NCBI RefSeq assembly: GCF_035083965.1 | Contig: NC_089732.1 | Location: 9,253,424 to 9,317,423 of the forward strand | DNA length: 64,000 nucleotides | DNA from: Branchiostoma lanceolatum | Lineage: Eukaryota; Chordata; Leptocardii; Amphioxiformes; Branchiostomatidae | Reading direction: 5' to 3' | Part shown: piece after piece, positions 1-11,800 of the stretch | How positions within the stretch are numbered: the stretch's first letter is position 1 | Layout: every line of letters starts with the position of its first letter | Made by a program: the position numbers and the translations under genes | Notes under the pieces: generated by a model | Told to the model about the DNA's origin: nothing | What the model saw: the letters and a program-made list of their open reading frames with translations, nothing else | Databases searched by the model: none

Positions 1-215
1 GGCTGATTTTTTGGGGGACCCAATAAATAAAATACTCCTTTTGTGGCTTGCTTCTGTGCTATTTTTAAATGCCCAAAGTATGAAATAATGATGCAGATGT
101 GCTAATATGGGGAAGTAAATGTCAATTTCAACTTCACCAAACAGAATTGTTTTCCCCAGAATATTTCAAGTTTTACCCCCTGAAATCGCTTAGGGCACCA
201 GATTACATACCCTAT
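1..215 (+). repeat. Partial copy of a short inverted-repeat element (family also at 8369-8622 and 34772-34845)
   Basis: The sequence from base 1 to about 215 aligns by eye with the reverse complement of 8369-8600. Shared landmarks are a CTGATTTTTTG block, a CCCAATA block, 'GTGCTAATAT' and a closing 'GAAAT(C/T)GCT'. The left end of this copy lies outside the window. No coding potential is visible. It is probably a non-autonomous DNA transposon of roughly 280 bp. Confidence 0.5.
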
Positions 216-2050
216 CATCGCCTAATCTGCAGTACCGCTCCCGACCGTATCACGAAAAGTGCTAAAGGATACCGTCAAATTGTCAAATTTCGGTCTTTTC
301 GGGAATGGGGAAATCGCAAAAAGCTCGCAAAGGGGTTTGACGTTTTTAGGCTTATTTTACCTAGAACTTGAAATTGTGAGCACGTAAAACAAAGATTGTG
401 ATATTTTAGACATTTCGCCAAAAATGCAATGGGATATTAGGTCATGAATAACACATTTCTTTTGCATCTTAGCAATAGAAGCAGTAAAGTGTGCATTTCC
501 TGTAAATCGTCACTTACTGAAATGCTAAAACATCCCAAGTTCAAGCGTTGAACAAATGCAACGGTGTTCATGTCTGTTTATTGATCAATAGATCCAATTT
601 TCTTTCAAAATGCTGTAAGGTGTTCTGGTGACTTTAGGCTGCACTGGTGAATGCTATGGTGGTTTTATCATAATGTGTTCATGTGACATGCTGGTAGCTA
701 AGACACGAAGTTGCTTTATCAGGAAAATGAATTTTACATGTGAAATGTTGTACATAATGATGTGACGATGCCACCGAAGTAGTTTATTGGTGTAATTCAG
801 TGACTTCTGTTGCTGGAATACTGATGTGTCATATTAAACAATGCGCCATATCAGACCACAAACAAAACTTCAAAGTGACAGAGATAGAGAGCTACTCCGA
901 TCATCAGGTGTGATGATTCTTGGGTACTAGTATGTTGTTCTTTCAGAAATATAGTCTACCAAGCCTATAGCTAGTGCAAGATGGCTATGCTTAAAGATCG
1001 GCGGTTAAAAAAAACATGTCATCTTAAAACTACTACCCCCAGGCGGGGAGTATAACGGGGAGTATAAGAAAGATAAACAGGAAATGAACGTTTTGTGATA
1101 TTTCTATATATGTGAGTATAGTATACATATTCGTATTAATCGCTCATGAGGCACTAGTGAGCTTCCTTTAAGAAGCCACTGATCTTCGAGACAAAGGACA
1201 AAAGTAGCCATCTTGTCTAGAGTACAGTACTCCAGACACACTAGACTGACGCCATGTGACACTTGGTAGCTATCATTTCATAGGTACAGCGTATTGAGGC
1301 CTGGAGTAGCTCTCTTTAAGTTCTGTTAGTTGAAAGGTTTTGTTTGTGGTTTGATATGGTGCATTGTTTATGAAACATCAGTGCAACATCAGTATTCCAG
1401 CAACAAAAGTCACTGAACTACTGCGATAAACGATTTCTATGGCATAGATACATAATCAAGTACAACATACATAACATATAAAATGCAATTCCCGACAAAC
1501 AACTACATGTATCTTGGCTAGCAGTCGTATCTAAATGAATAGATTATGATAATAACCACCATAGCATTCGCCGTTACGTTGCACTATTAATTAAGGAAAC
1601 CAAACATCTTACAGCTTTTTGAAAGGAAATTGTATCTATTGATAGACAAACAGACAAAAACATCGTTGCAACTGTTCAACGTCTCCTCATTTCATAAATC
1701 ACGATTGAACTTTTGATGTGGTAGCCCTTTGCAAAGCGAAAATGAAGACTCGGCCAATTCTATTGGTGGAATGTGAGGGAAACATGTGATTTATGACCCT
1801 ATGTCACATTACATTTTGGCGAAATGTTTAAGATATCGTAATTCATAGTTTTACATTGTCGCAAGTTCGAGTTCAAGGTCAAATAAGCCTCAACACTTCA
1901 AACCCCTCTGCGAGTCTTTTACGATTTCCCCATTCCCGAAAAGACCGAAATTTGACAATTTGACGGTCTCCTTTGTCACTTTTCTTGATACGGCCGGGAG
2001 CGGCACTGCAGATTAGGCTCCAATAGGGTATATAGCTCCCGTCTGGTAAA
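170..2050. repeat. Large near-palindromic foldback element (about 1.9 kb)
   Basis: The left arm (about 170-1000) is matched in reverse complement by the right arm (about 1150-2050). Paired landmarks, all imperfect, are: CCTAATCTGCAGT near 212 and its complement near 2010; the TCAAATTTCGGTCTTTTCGG block near 285 and its complement near 1935; 'ATAGATCCAATTT' near 588 and its complement near 1630; 'GTTGCTGGAATACTGATG' near 810 and its complement near 1395; and the CAAGATGGCTA block near 978 and its complement near 1210. Nothing in it looks coding. The arms are diverged, so the insertion is old. Inference: a foldback-type DNA transposon or an inverted duplication of a repeat. Confidence 0.65.
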
Positions 2051-2954
2051 ATGCGAAAACAATCATGGCATTGAACTTAAAGCTTGTGAATACTGGACCA
2101 AACCGGCCAAAAACCTTCACATACATTTAGAATGAGCTGTAAGACTTTCAAAACACGCGTTGGCGTAGCAAGGGTCGATTCTTAAGTGCTGGGGTGGAGC
2201 TCATGTCAATCAGTCGAAGCGCCGCCTATATTCGGGTACATATGTAGTTTTGCCCGTAATGAATGATTTTAGGATATATTTGGACATGTTTGGGTTCCCT
2301 TGCGAACTGTGGTCTTTTATCCAACTGTTCACCCACTTGTATTGGGTAAGGGTAAGAAAAGCCTGGCCGTTACTTAGAAAACATCTGCTTGGAGATCTTA
2401 TCCGATTTTCTATGACAATTGCAGCCTTCTATTCCAACTGTTCATTTGCTTGTGATAGACTTTGAAATGATATAAAAATAAAAAGAATATGAAAAGACAA
2501 GCAGAGAAACAGATCATGGAAAAGTATTCTTTATTTGATACAATAGACATGGAAAAGAGAAAACACAATACTATTGAATGTCGTTTTGGTATAACAGCTA
2601 AGTCATTGCTTGAAAGGTTCAAAACATTCGACCGGTGCAACTGAACACGTTCAGCGCCGCATTTCAGTCGACCTAGCTTTTTTTAATCGCTGTATATTTT
2701 ATGACCTGTGTTTCTATCCGTTAGCATTTTTAAAGATGTACAATGCGCACTATACTAGTGTGTCTACATTATCCTTGTATTTCAAATTAGTTCCATCGTA
2801 TTGGGAAGTCATTTAGTTACTACATGTCAAACTGGCATAGTTCTTGGCCTGCCTGCGAAGTCGGCTTCTTTCTTCACCAGTGCAGCACATAACCCGGGCG
2901 AAGGGAACGATCTCCCATCTCCAACCTCTGCTAGGAGAGCATCAGCGCATCAGT

Positions 2955-3950
2955 GATGCAAATATACAAATGTAACTGCCTCCTTTGTCAGTACTGGACA
3001 ACCAGTACGGAAGTGGTCGTCAGAACAGGAGCTCCAGTACTGAGACTTTCTCAGTACTGGACTTCCTGTACTGGGCAGCTTCAGTACTGGGAACCCTCCT
3101 GTCAGGACTGGAAACCGAGCGCTGAGAATCTAACGAGCGTCTAACGTTATTTTCAGGGCTGCATCTCTTCGATGCTTTTTTCCCCACTTCAAAGCTATTG
3201 TTTGGAAAACGTTCGAATGAAGAAAAAAATACAGTATCACATTCTGTTACGTTTCAACGACGACAATGATATCCTTGTGGCTTGTTCCTTTATCGGGAGA
3301 AAACGTACACTGTTAAAATACCTACCAAAATCTATGTCCATAACCAAGGAACAAAGTAGTACTACCTAAACGTTAGTATTGTACTCGTACAAGCATTAAA
3401 TAATAAACGTTAGTATTGTACTCGTCCAAGTATTAAATAATTTAAAATGTACAGACAACTAAATCCAAAACTGTCCAGTCGGTCCAAACAATGGATCATC
3501 CCAGTACCGTATAGAACGTGAGTACAGGACGCCCAGTTCCGAAATAATTTGAGGTCTCGGCTTCCAGTACTGAAGAGTCACTATTTACTGGTAAATCCAG
3601 TACGGAACCCGTTACATCCGTAAATCGGCACTCGGTTATCCAGTGCTGAATGACCTCCGCACTGGGTAACAAGTACCGAATGATCTTTGACCTAGCTGGA
3701 ACGCCAATCCGTACTGGAACCCGAGTACCGAGAGGCGTTCAGCTCTGGAACCCGAGTACCGAAACAAATTCAGTTCTGGACGTCCAGTGCTGACGAAGCT
3801 TCGGTACTGGAATAAAGCCGTTCCGTACTGGAATTCTTGTACGGAACTTCCTTCCGTACTGGGGGCCGAGTATCGGCGGCATTTTCTCCACGGTTTCCGT
3901 ACTGGGCGCCCAGTAAGGAGCCGGTTACATCTGTATATTTGCATCAGTGA
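2955..3950. mobile_element. 1-kb TIR element packed with CAGTACTGG subterminal repeats
   Basis: The terminal inverted repeat starts GATGCAAATATACAAATGTA at 2955 and recurs in reverse complement at about 3925-3945 with few mismatches. A possible 3-bp target duplication (AGT) flanks it. Both flanks inside the TIRs (about 2985-3120 and 3480-3915) hold many copies of the palindrome-like motif CAGTACTGG, CCAGTAC or CAGTACGG in both orientations. The centre (3130-3470) is AT-rich and lacks the motif. No transposase is visible, and open frames here merely read through the repeats. It is most likely a non-autonomous DNA transposon with subterminal transposase-binding repeats. Confidence 0.6.
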
Positions 3951-4239
3951 TAACATCCAAAACTCACCTGACCTTGAGGTAAACAAAGAAAGATTTCGGG
4001 AAAGTTCACTTCTAAAGGTCAACTGGTTTGTAACCTTTGAACTTTTTATCCAAATAGTGCCTGATGAACATGCATAGCGTCACGGTATGTCAGTTATCTA
4101 AAACATCCTCACGTGTCAGTGAGGCTCCCTAGCGGTTTATTTCATTTTTGTCTTCACAGGATGCTGGATTGCCTGCAATGATATTCATAGCCGTTAGACG
4201 GGGCTATTGAGCCGTGTGTGTGCATGCTATATATACCTT

Positions 4240-4800
4240 TACCTTTGTATAGTCGAGTGTTTCATTCCAGTGAATTCACACGTACTGTAGGGCTACCACA
4301 CTCGGATTTCAATCATGTTTTATGAAACAGGAAGACTATGAGCAAATGCAGTGGTGTTTTTGTCCCTTAATAGATCCAATAAAATGTATTACCTTTCAAA
4401 CTTCTGTAAGGTGTATGTTTTACGTTACGGCATACATTTCTATTCTGATCGGAGATCATAACGCTGTATGTCTGACTATTCAGTTATCTACCCATCTGCT
4501 TGGATATGAATAATATTGCAATGACTTTGACACCCAAAGTCCACACTCTGACCACGAATTGCAAGCTTTCAGCTGCATGCAGATCTCAAAACCACGTTTT
4601 AAGAATAACAGGGAAGCATAAAAATGCCATGAATGTATCTTTTATTACATTAGCAAAGCGGAAATCCATCCCCTATCACACCCCCGTTTTCTAGTGTCCG
4701 AAAAGGCCCATATACTAACGAAGCGCCGCTCATTCCCAGACTTGACCTTTTTGCAGCTTGCTAACCGAAATGGGCTGGTATGGGGTTTTACCTCCCCCTC
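4240..4800. repeat. Degenerate second copy of parts of the 170-2050 element
   Basis: Bases around 4335-4425 ('GCAAATGCAGTGGTGTTTTT', 'AATAGATCC', 'TTCTGTAAGGTGT') resemble 550-620 of the foldback element. 4497-4510 carries the CTGCTTGGATAT motif also found near 2385. No gene is recognised. Confidence 0.4.
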
Positions 4801-5865
4801 TTCCATGTGCTTCTATTTGACCCTGAGGCTATTTTTGTGACTTCGGTTTCCCTTCATCTAAAATGTACATTACATATTTATAGTTACAGTAGTCCATAAA
4901 TCGTTTACTAGCTACAAGTACAGAGTATGATGATTGCTTAGCAAATCATAAGTTTAACTATAAACCAAGACCTGACACCAATATTGCTCAATGTTTGACA
5001 AGCATTGAAATGTCACTTAATAGTAATTCCATACTAAATATGCTTTACCATAACCAGATAACAACAATGTCCCTTGAGTTTTTGCATCATAATCATTATG
5101 ATATGACCGTAATCATTACTATTACTTGTTATTTCCTTACCTTGATAGCTAGTATCAAGATGCTGGCCAGTAACAATGAGGCCTTATAGTTCTTGTTGCA
5201 TCGTGATCTACATTTTATCATTCTAAATTACATAGAACACAATTGAAAGCTTTTTCTCCCTACTATGGTATAACCCATGTGCCAAAGTTATCAAAAGCTT
5301 AACAAGCTACAAACTAGACTGTTCACCATTGCCAGCTACCACTTCCACAAGACTCTACTTGGAGTTTGAGAACCCAAAGTAGACAATGTGTATTATGTCG
5401 GCATAATCTATACGAGTAGCTGCACTTCAATTGTAACGTTACGTCTCTTGGACTTCTCTAAATGTATATCACTACATGTAAACTAAAAGTAGAATTAACA
5501 ACAGGTGCCTATATTAGATAATGAAAGAAGTTGTGACTTGCAACATGGCGTGGTGTCTATAGTTCAGTGCAGTGTCATTGTTGAACACACCCTCGTCTGG
5601 CTAATTATGTAGACAGGACTCCTGAGGAGCCAATACTACATTTTGTGCTACACAAATTTTGATGGTGGGGCATTTTTTTTTTTACAAAAAAAAAACTTCA
5701 AAGTATTATCATCAATTCAATCATAGAACAGCTTTCAATTGTTAAGCTACCCAAATCTCTACATCAGACACCCTTAACAAAAAGGTATTTCTCACATAGA
5801 AATACAATAATTAAAACTTTTAGACATTCAATATTACACTTCTAACAAGTATCTTGTTGTCATAG
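4801..5865. other. Intergenic DNA, nothing recognised
   Basis: AT-rich sequence downstream of the copy A ovothiol synthase (which is transcribed leftward). It includes a poly-T/poly-A stretch near 5670-5695. It presumably contains the 3' UTR of that gene next to 5866. No reliable minus-strand poly(A) signal was picked out. Confidence 0.4.
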
Positions 5866-8800
5866 TTACACCAGGAGCTTCCAGATGGTTGCCATAGTAA
5901 CCTTGGTCTGGCCCTGCTCATCTTCAAATTGGAACTCTAGTTCCTCAAGCAGCTCCATCCTGGAAAAGAGCGAGAGACACCATCTTAGATGTAAGTGTGC
6001 ATATCCTCTGCCAAAGAGCTTAAAGTGTAATATGTTCTGGCTTTGGCTCAGTTGCTGGTGAGCTGTGCAACTCATCAGTAGTTATTGATAGATTTCTTCA
6101 ACAACTTCTTTTCAATGATATGGCCTAAAGAAGAAATGATCAAAATTTAGATCCTTTAATACATAAAATGCTACTAATCACTGCAAGAGAAGTCTTTTCT
6201 GTGCTGCAACTGGGAGACTACTGATGATGGCAGACCAGCTAGTTTTATGTAATTATCTGTCTCTCACAAAATATCAAAATATCCAAGATGATGAATTGTC
6301 AGAGATGCATTGCTAGTCAGTGTAGTAGTCACTACATCATAATCAAAGCTAACTTAGAATGGATACCAGCTGATGGTAGTCAAATCTGAACCCTTACCAT
6401 CAAAGTGGTACAGATGTCTGCTCTCCAGAATGCTTTTAATGAATTTGCTTTTGCTTTATCTGTCCAGCCAGCATATGTCATAAAAAATGAGAGAATATGT
6501 CAACTCACTTGTTTTTCAAGTCGGCTGAGAGTTCTTCTGTTCCGACCTTCTGTGAGATCACCACGACGATCCCGTTGTCAGTGACGATCTCCCACAGCCG
6601 TAGCCACCAGGCTGGTGGACAGAACAGAAAGACTTACTATAATCATGAACAAAATAGTAGGAGATTTAGCTTCGTAACATTTCAAACATGTTTCTGTCCT
6701 TGTTACAGTAGATTCATTGTTCTAACATCAGCAATATTGAACTTGACATGACCCCTGACCTTTTGGGTTGTTGACCCTGTCCAGGAAGTCCAGCAGGACC
6801 AGGTCAGCCTTGGGGATCTCGTTCGGCACCCAGGTCATCTGGACATGGGGCAAGATTGACTGTAGTTAGTACTAGTCAGTACCGTGGACAGTGTAGTCAG
6901 TACCATGGACAGTGTACTTAAGTTAGTAGCATGGACAGTGAACTCTGTACCAAGGACAGTGTAGTCAGTACCGTGGATAGTGAAATCAGTACCAAGGACA
7001 GAGAAGGCAGTACCAAGGACAGTGAAGTCAGTACCAAGGCCAGTTAAGTAAGTACAAAGGATAGTGTGGTCAGTACAAAGGACAGTGAAGTCAGTACAAA
7101 GGACAGTGAAGTCAGTACAAAGGCTAGTGTGGTCAGCAGATGATCTTCTGACCTGTTTGAACATCAGCCTGTCCCTCTGCACGTCTGCTGGAATGCGGAC
7201 AGTGATGACATCTTCTGTCATTGACTTCTTTTCCGTCTGACTGTCTGTGACTCCAGCCTTCAACATGTGGAACTCTCCTGTCTTCTGCAGTGCAATGGCT
7301 GCCTCCAGGAATCGGCCACAGTAGTCAAGACCAATCACCTGCATCAAAACAACTTAATGTCACCGCAAGACCCAATGATTTGTCTTCCTATTTTGAGGTA
7401 GCAAGTTGTTCAAGAAGTCTGATATCTAAGGAGATTTAGAAAGAGAAAGAGCTATATAGCTAGAAATAGACTACACTCACAACGCGTCTTGTGCCAATTC
7501 AACCTCCCAGCCTAAGGACCTCCAAAGGGTTCTCAACCATAACCCCAAACCCAGGTAGCATTTCTTCAGAATTTGTATCATTCTGTCACCATATCTAAAA
7601 GCTGGGAGATGTGGACGAACCTTTTTGTAAGTTTTGGCCAGCTGGTACCCTACTCCTCCCGTCCCACATCCCAACTGCACAGCGTTCTGGAGCGGACAGC
7701 CGTAATGGTTCGCCTTCTCCACACAGAAATCCGCCAGAGCCTTGGAGTAGTTCTGGCCGCCATCCCCATACTGCAGGGCCAACATGGCCGCTAGGAACTC
7801 TTCTGTTTCGTGGTGGAACTGTTTGTTGGTGCTCGCCATCGGGACGACCTCTAGACCAAGTGTCTCCGGTACAGTCAGGTTTTTCTCTAGTTACAGAGGA
7901 AACATTCATACAGTAATTTATCATTTCAAAAGTAAAATCAGAGATAAACCTAATGAAACAATTCTTTTGGTGCAACTGTAACAAAACACATTGGTGTCAA
8001 TCAGTGGGAAACGTTCCTGAAACATTTCATAAGAAGTCAAATACTGAAAGTACAACGTTGCATACATTCCTAAAACTTCTGTGTGAAAATGGTCAAGTCA
8101 AACTTTTAAGAAGATTCTGGTGACAGGGCATGGGTTCAACCCCATAATACCATGGACAGTTTCAAGTTGGTCAAGACTCTCTAGATGCTCCTCAAAGATA
8201 TGAATCCATCCCTTTGTATAAAGGAAAGTTCTTATCGATCTGCAAAGTATAACTTCATTTGAGATATGAAAAGGATCTCCAGGGTTGTTCCCGCATTTCC
8301 AATCCTGTGTTCCTGAATCCAAACTTGGCTTCCATATACGTGTATACCAGTGCAGGTTACATTATCTTTTAAAGGAGCCAAGAGCAATTTCAGAACGTTA
8401 AAACTGGAAATATTTTGGATATGGCAATCTGTATGATATTAATATTTACTTGCTAATATTAGCACATTTTTATCATGATGTCATACTTTTGGGCGTTTAA
8501 GAAGAGCACAGAAACAAGCCGCACGAGGAGTCCTTTATATATTGGGACCATCAAAAAATCAGCGCCCAGATTTTCAATCAGTTCTCACCACACAACGGCA
8601 TCGCATCTTTGCTCCATGAAGGTCGATATGCAATGGGAAAGTGTTATTTAAACTTACTCTGTAAAGAAAGGACTAGAAAACTGAATTTGAAAATACGACT
8701 TCCAGTGTTCTGCAATTGCTTTCGTCTCCTTTAAAGATCTAGTTAGACAATTTACTCACACCTCTGCCAGTTATGGATCAATGGTTAGTGGAGAAAAGCT

Positions 8801-11800
8801 GAAATAACAACTCACAGGGACGTACAGTTGCACGTTGCATGTCCACATTAAAAGAGCTTCCTCTGTCTGTAAAAGTCAAAATCAGACCACTCATAAGACC
8901 TGATCACTGTTTCAGCTACGAAATATGATGTATCCTGAAATAAATACCTGTGCTGTTCTGAGGAGAGTTTAATGTGTTTGACCTTGATGAGTTGAAACAT
9001 GACCTTCATGTGAAATCAGGCTCCTTTGTGGGAATTCCACTGGACACAGCTGAACAGGCCACATCACAGGACCAGAACAACGTTAACCTGTTGGGTACAA
9101 ACTGGACAGACAGCAGACAAGTTTAGTCAGACTAAGCTCTATATCAAACCAGTGTGGTGGAAACAAGTGACGAGCATTCATTTCTTCATTAGGCCATGTT
9201 GATTTGATTGGACAGCAAAAGTAGATGAATCTACATAACCCGAGCTACTGCCCCATTCCTGCCCTGTTACAGTGAAGTGCAATTGTTCCATCATAGTGTC
9301 CTTAGCATAAGCTTGCATAAAATTTCAAGTAAAAAACTATTCAAATATGTACAAGTCATGTAACGTTAACGTTAGTTGTCAATTCCTGATCAATTTTTGG
9401 TACCTGAAAATGCCATCTTGCTTCCCCTTGTTTTGTAATGAAAAAGAATATCAATTCAACCCAAGGGAAGGATGCTTAGTTTTTTATGCTAATATACAAT
9501 GCAAAGACAAACATGCAAAGGACTTTGCTAGATAACCGGCTGTCCCATCTCACCTTCCACCCCCGCTCCTAAAATGTACACGTCCGTGTTCACCATGACA
9601 ACGGGGGACTTCCCGGCACCGGGCAGAGTCCGCGCCACGCGGAAGCCAGCGTGTTGGTTGAAGTGCCGGCGGAAAAACGAGCGAGAGAAGCGGGAGTTAA
9701 AAGTACCTTGAGTAGCCCAAGAACCACCCTGAAATATAAGTACATGTAGTCAGCGCAGTTTGGAACCTTTGAGACCCAAATCCTGTTCACTTTCAATAAG
9801 GTGGATTATCCTTTTCTGGTAGCAAGGTTGACGACACATTTGAAAAAATGCAGTTAAGCCCTAAGATTGAACTGAATCAGGTCCTGAAACATTACTAGCC
9901 TCAAAATGTACTATATATCCAGAACATTGGTATTCTCTTGGGAAACATAATGGGGTGTACTGTGAGAAGACTGCTTTTTTAGGTGATTTCTGACCAACGA
10001 TCCATCGATTTGGTCAAGGTTTGAGTTCAATTTTTAATGTCAACTCACGACAAAGGCATGGTTTACCAAAATTGAAAACAATTTTGGCCTTGTTGCTTGC
10101 TTTTTTGGAGGACGATTGTCCAGACTAATGTTCAGTGACAAAATATATTGTCTAAAGTAATGAAGGTAATTAATGAATAAAAACTTATTGCATATCATTA
10201 CCAACATGATTGTATGACGGCCATCACAGGATGGAAACGCATAGTCGTCATACAGGTGGTGCTGCTTGTAGCCAGGCAGGCCGTTAAAGTGATCCTCCAC
10301 CCACTCCCACACGTTCCCGTACACGTCGTGGAAGCCAAGGTCGTTGGGCGGGTAGAGGTCGACAGGCTGTTTTAATAACTTAAAATGAAATTTATTTTGT
10401 ATTTCTACTTGTAACAAACTCCTGATTCCTATACATAATCTATGGTGTAATTTCAACTTATTTTTTTTGTACATTTTGTTTAGTTTTGATTATATACAAT
10501 ATAAACCATTCATATTATTAAGTTTCTGGGGGGAGGCCCACGAAAAACCATGTATGTTTATGCCCCCACCTTACATCTGTTTTTTTCTCCTGTCTTACCT
10601 TTTTTTAAATTGTTTGTATGTATGCAAAAATAAAGAATAAAAACAATAAAACAATAAAAACATGATCATAAATGGAATGTACAGTAAGTGTATCCATTTC
10701 CATTATAATTGTCATAGGTAGAAGTTAACAGAGTCTGTCCTACCGATGATGACCCAAAGGTCAGCCTAAAGTTGGCCTGTGGATCCTTGAGGAACACAGG
10801 GTCAGAGGTCACACCCTTGCTGGGGTCGCCCAGTGCTCCGCCCTGGATCATGTTGAACTCTGCCTCCGTCAGCATGCGGAACTCCGGACCTTTCCAGGCG
10901 CAGAAAGCGCGAGCTTCGTGGTAGTTCACCACCGTCGGCCAGTCCCAGGGCATCTCGATCACGTCAAACATCACACGCAGCCTGGGGCAATGAGGAGAGA
11001 GGGTTGGCAGGTTTAACAATTAAATGCTATAAATTTCCCATGAGCCTGGGGCAATGGCCAGGAGAAAAATAAGTCTTCATTTGTGATATTCAATATGATA
11101 TCATCAATATTACCCTGCTCATATATCTACCTATGCATGGAGGCCAATTTGAATACAACTCTGTACAAAAACCAGACAATGTTATATATTCCTAATCTCC
11201 AAGCACATCCAAGGGTTGCAAAGACTGTATCCAACTTCCTCTGCCAGTTGGATACGGTCTTTGCAACCGTTGGATCTGCTGAATACATTCCTGACGCACA
11301 GCATACTGTTAATATTACTAACATTATTCTTAAGCATTAGTAATGTACGCTGTAAGATAGATTGTCTCAACTGTTATTCATATACATGTATTAGATTAGC
11401 TCGTTTGAATTGTTAGATATTAGAAATGGTTCAATTGTCGTGTATCTACAACTTGCCATACAATTTACTTGTTGCAGTTGTCGTGCAGTCTCACATCAGT
11501 TCTTCTTCTTCCTAGCTGTGTTTCAAAGGAGCCAACGATTACTAGAGGTTGCTCTTGGTACAATCCGGGGACTGCCCTATGTTCCAGCGCCTCTACGTTC
11601 CAACGCCCATAATGTTTGGATCACGGGTTGTCGGAACATATAGGAGTGTGACTCGCTTAACCATTATGGCCTTGCTCACCTTAATCTCTTGTTAATTTTT
11701 TTTCCAAACATTGTCACCTGTAATTATGTTCACATTCATTTCCATTTTGCATCCCGCTTGTTGTTCCATTTAGGTCCCCATTTTGAGGACCATTGTTGTT

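Noticed and set aside
3636..4022. 128-aa minus-strand open frame
   Set aside because: It reads through CAGTACTGG-type repeats of a transposon and has no recognisable domain.
6873..7135. CRISPR-like array
   Set aside because: The units are directly adjacent with no unique spacers, and the genome is eukaryotic.
6835..7347. 170-aa minus-strand open frame with LGTDFTV repeats
   Set aside because: It is OvoA exon 14 (ending at 7153) running into a 21-bp intronic minisatellite. The exon has a consensus donor and the next exon lies beyond the repeat.
11083..11643. Overlapping short open frames on both strands
   Set aside because: They overlap a hairpin repeat and intron sequence of OvoA A, and none has exon-like borders.
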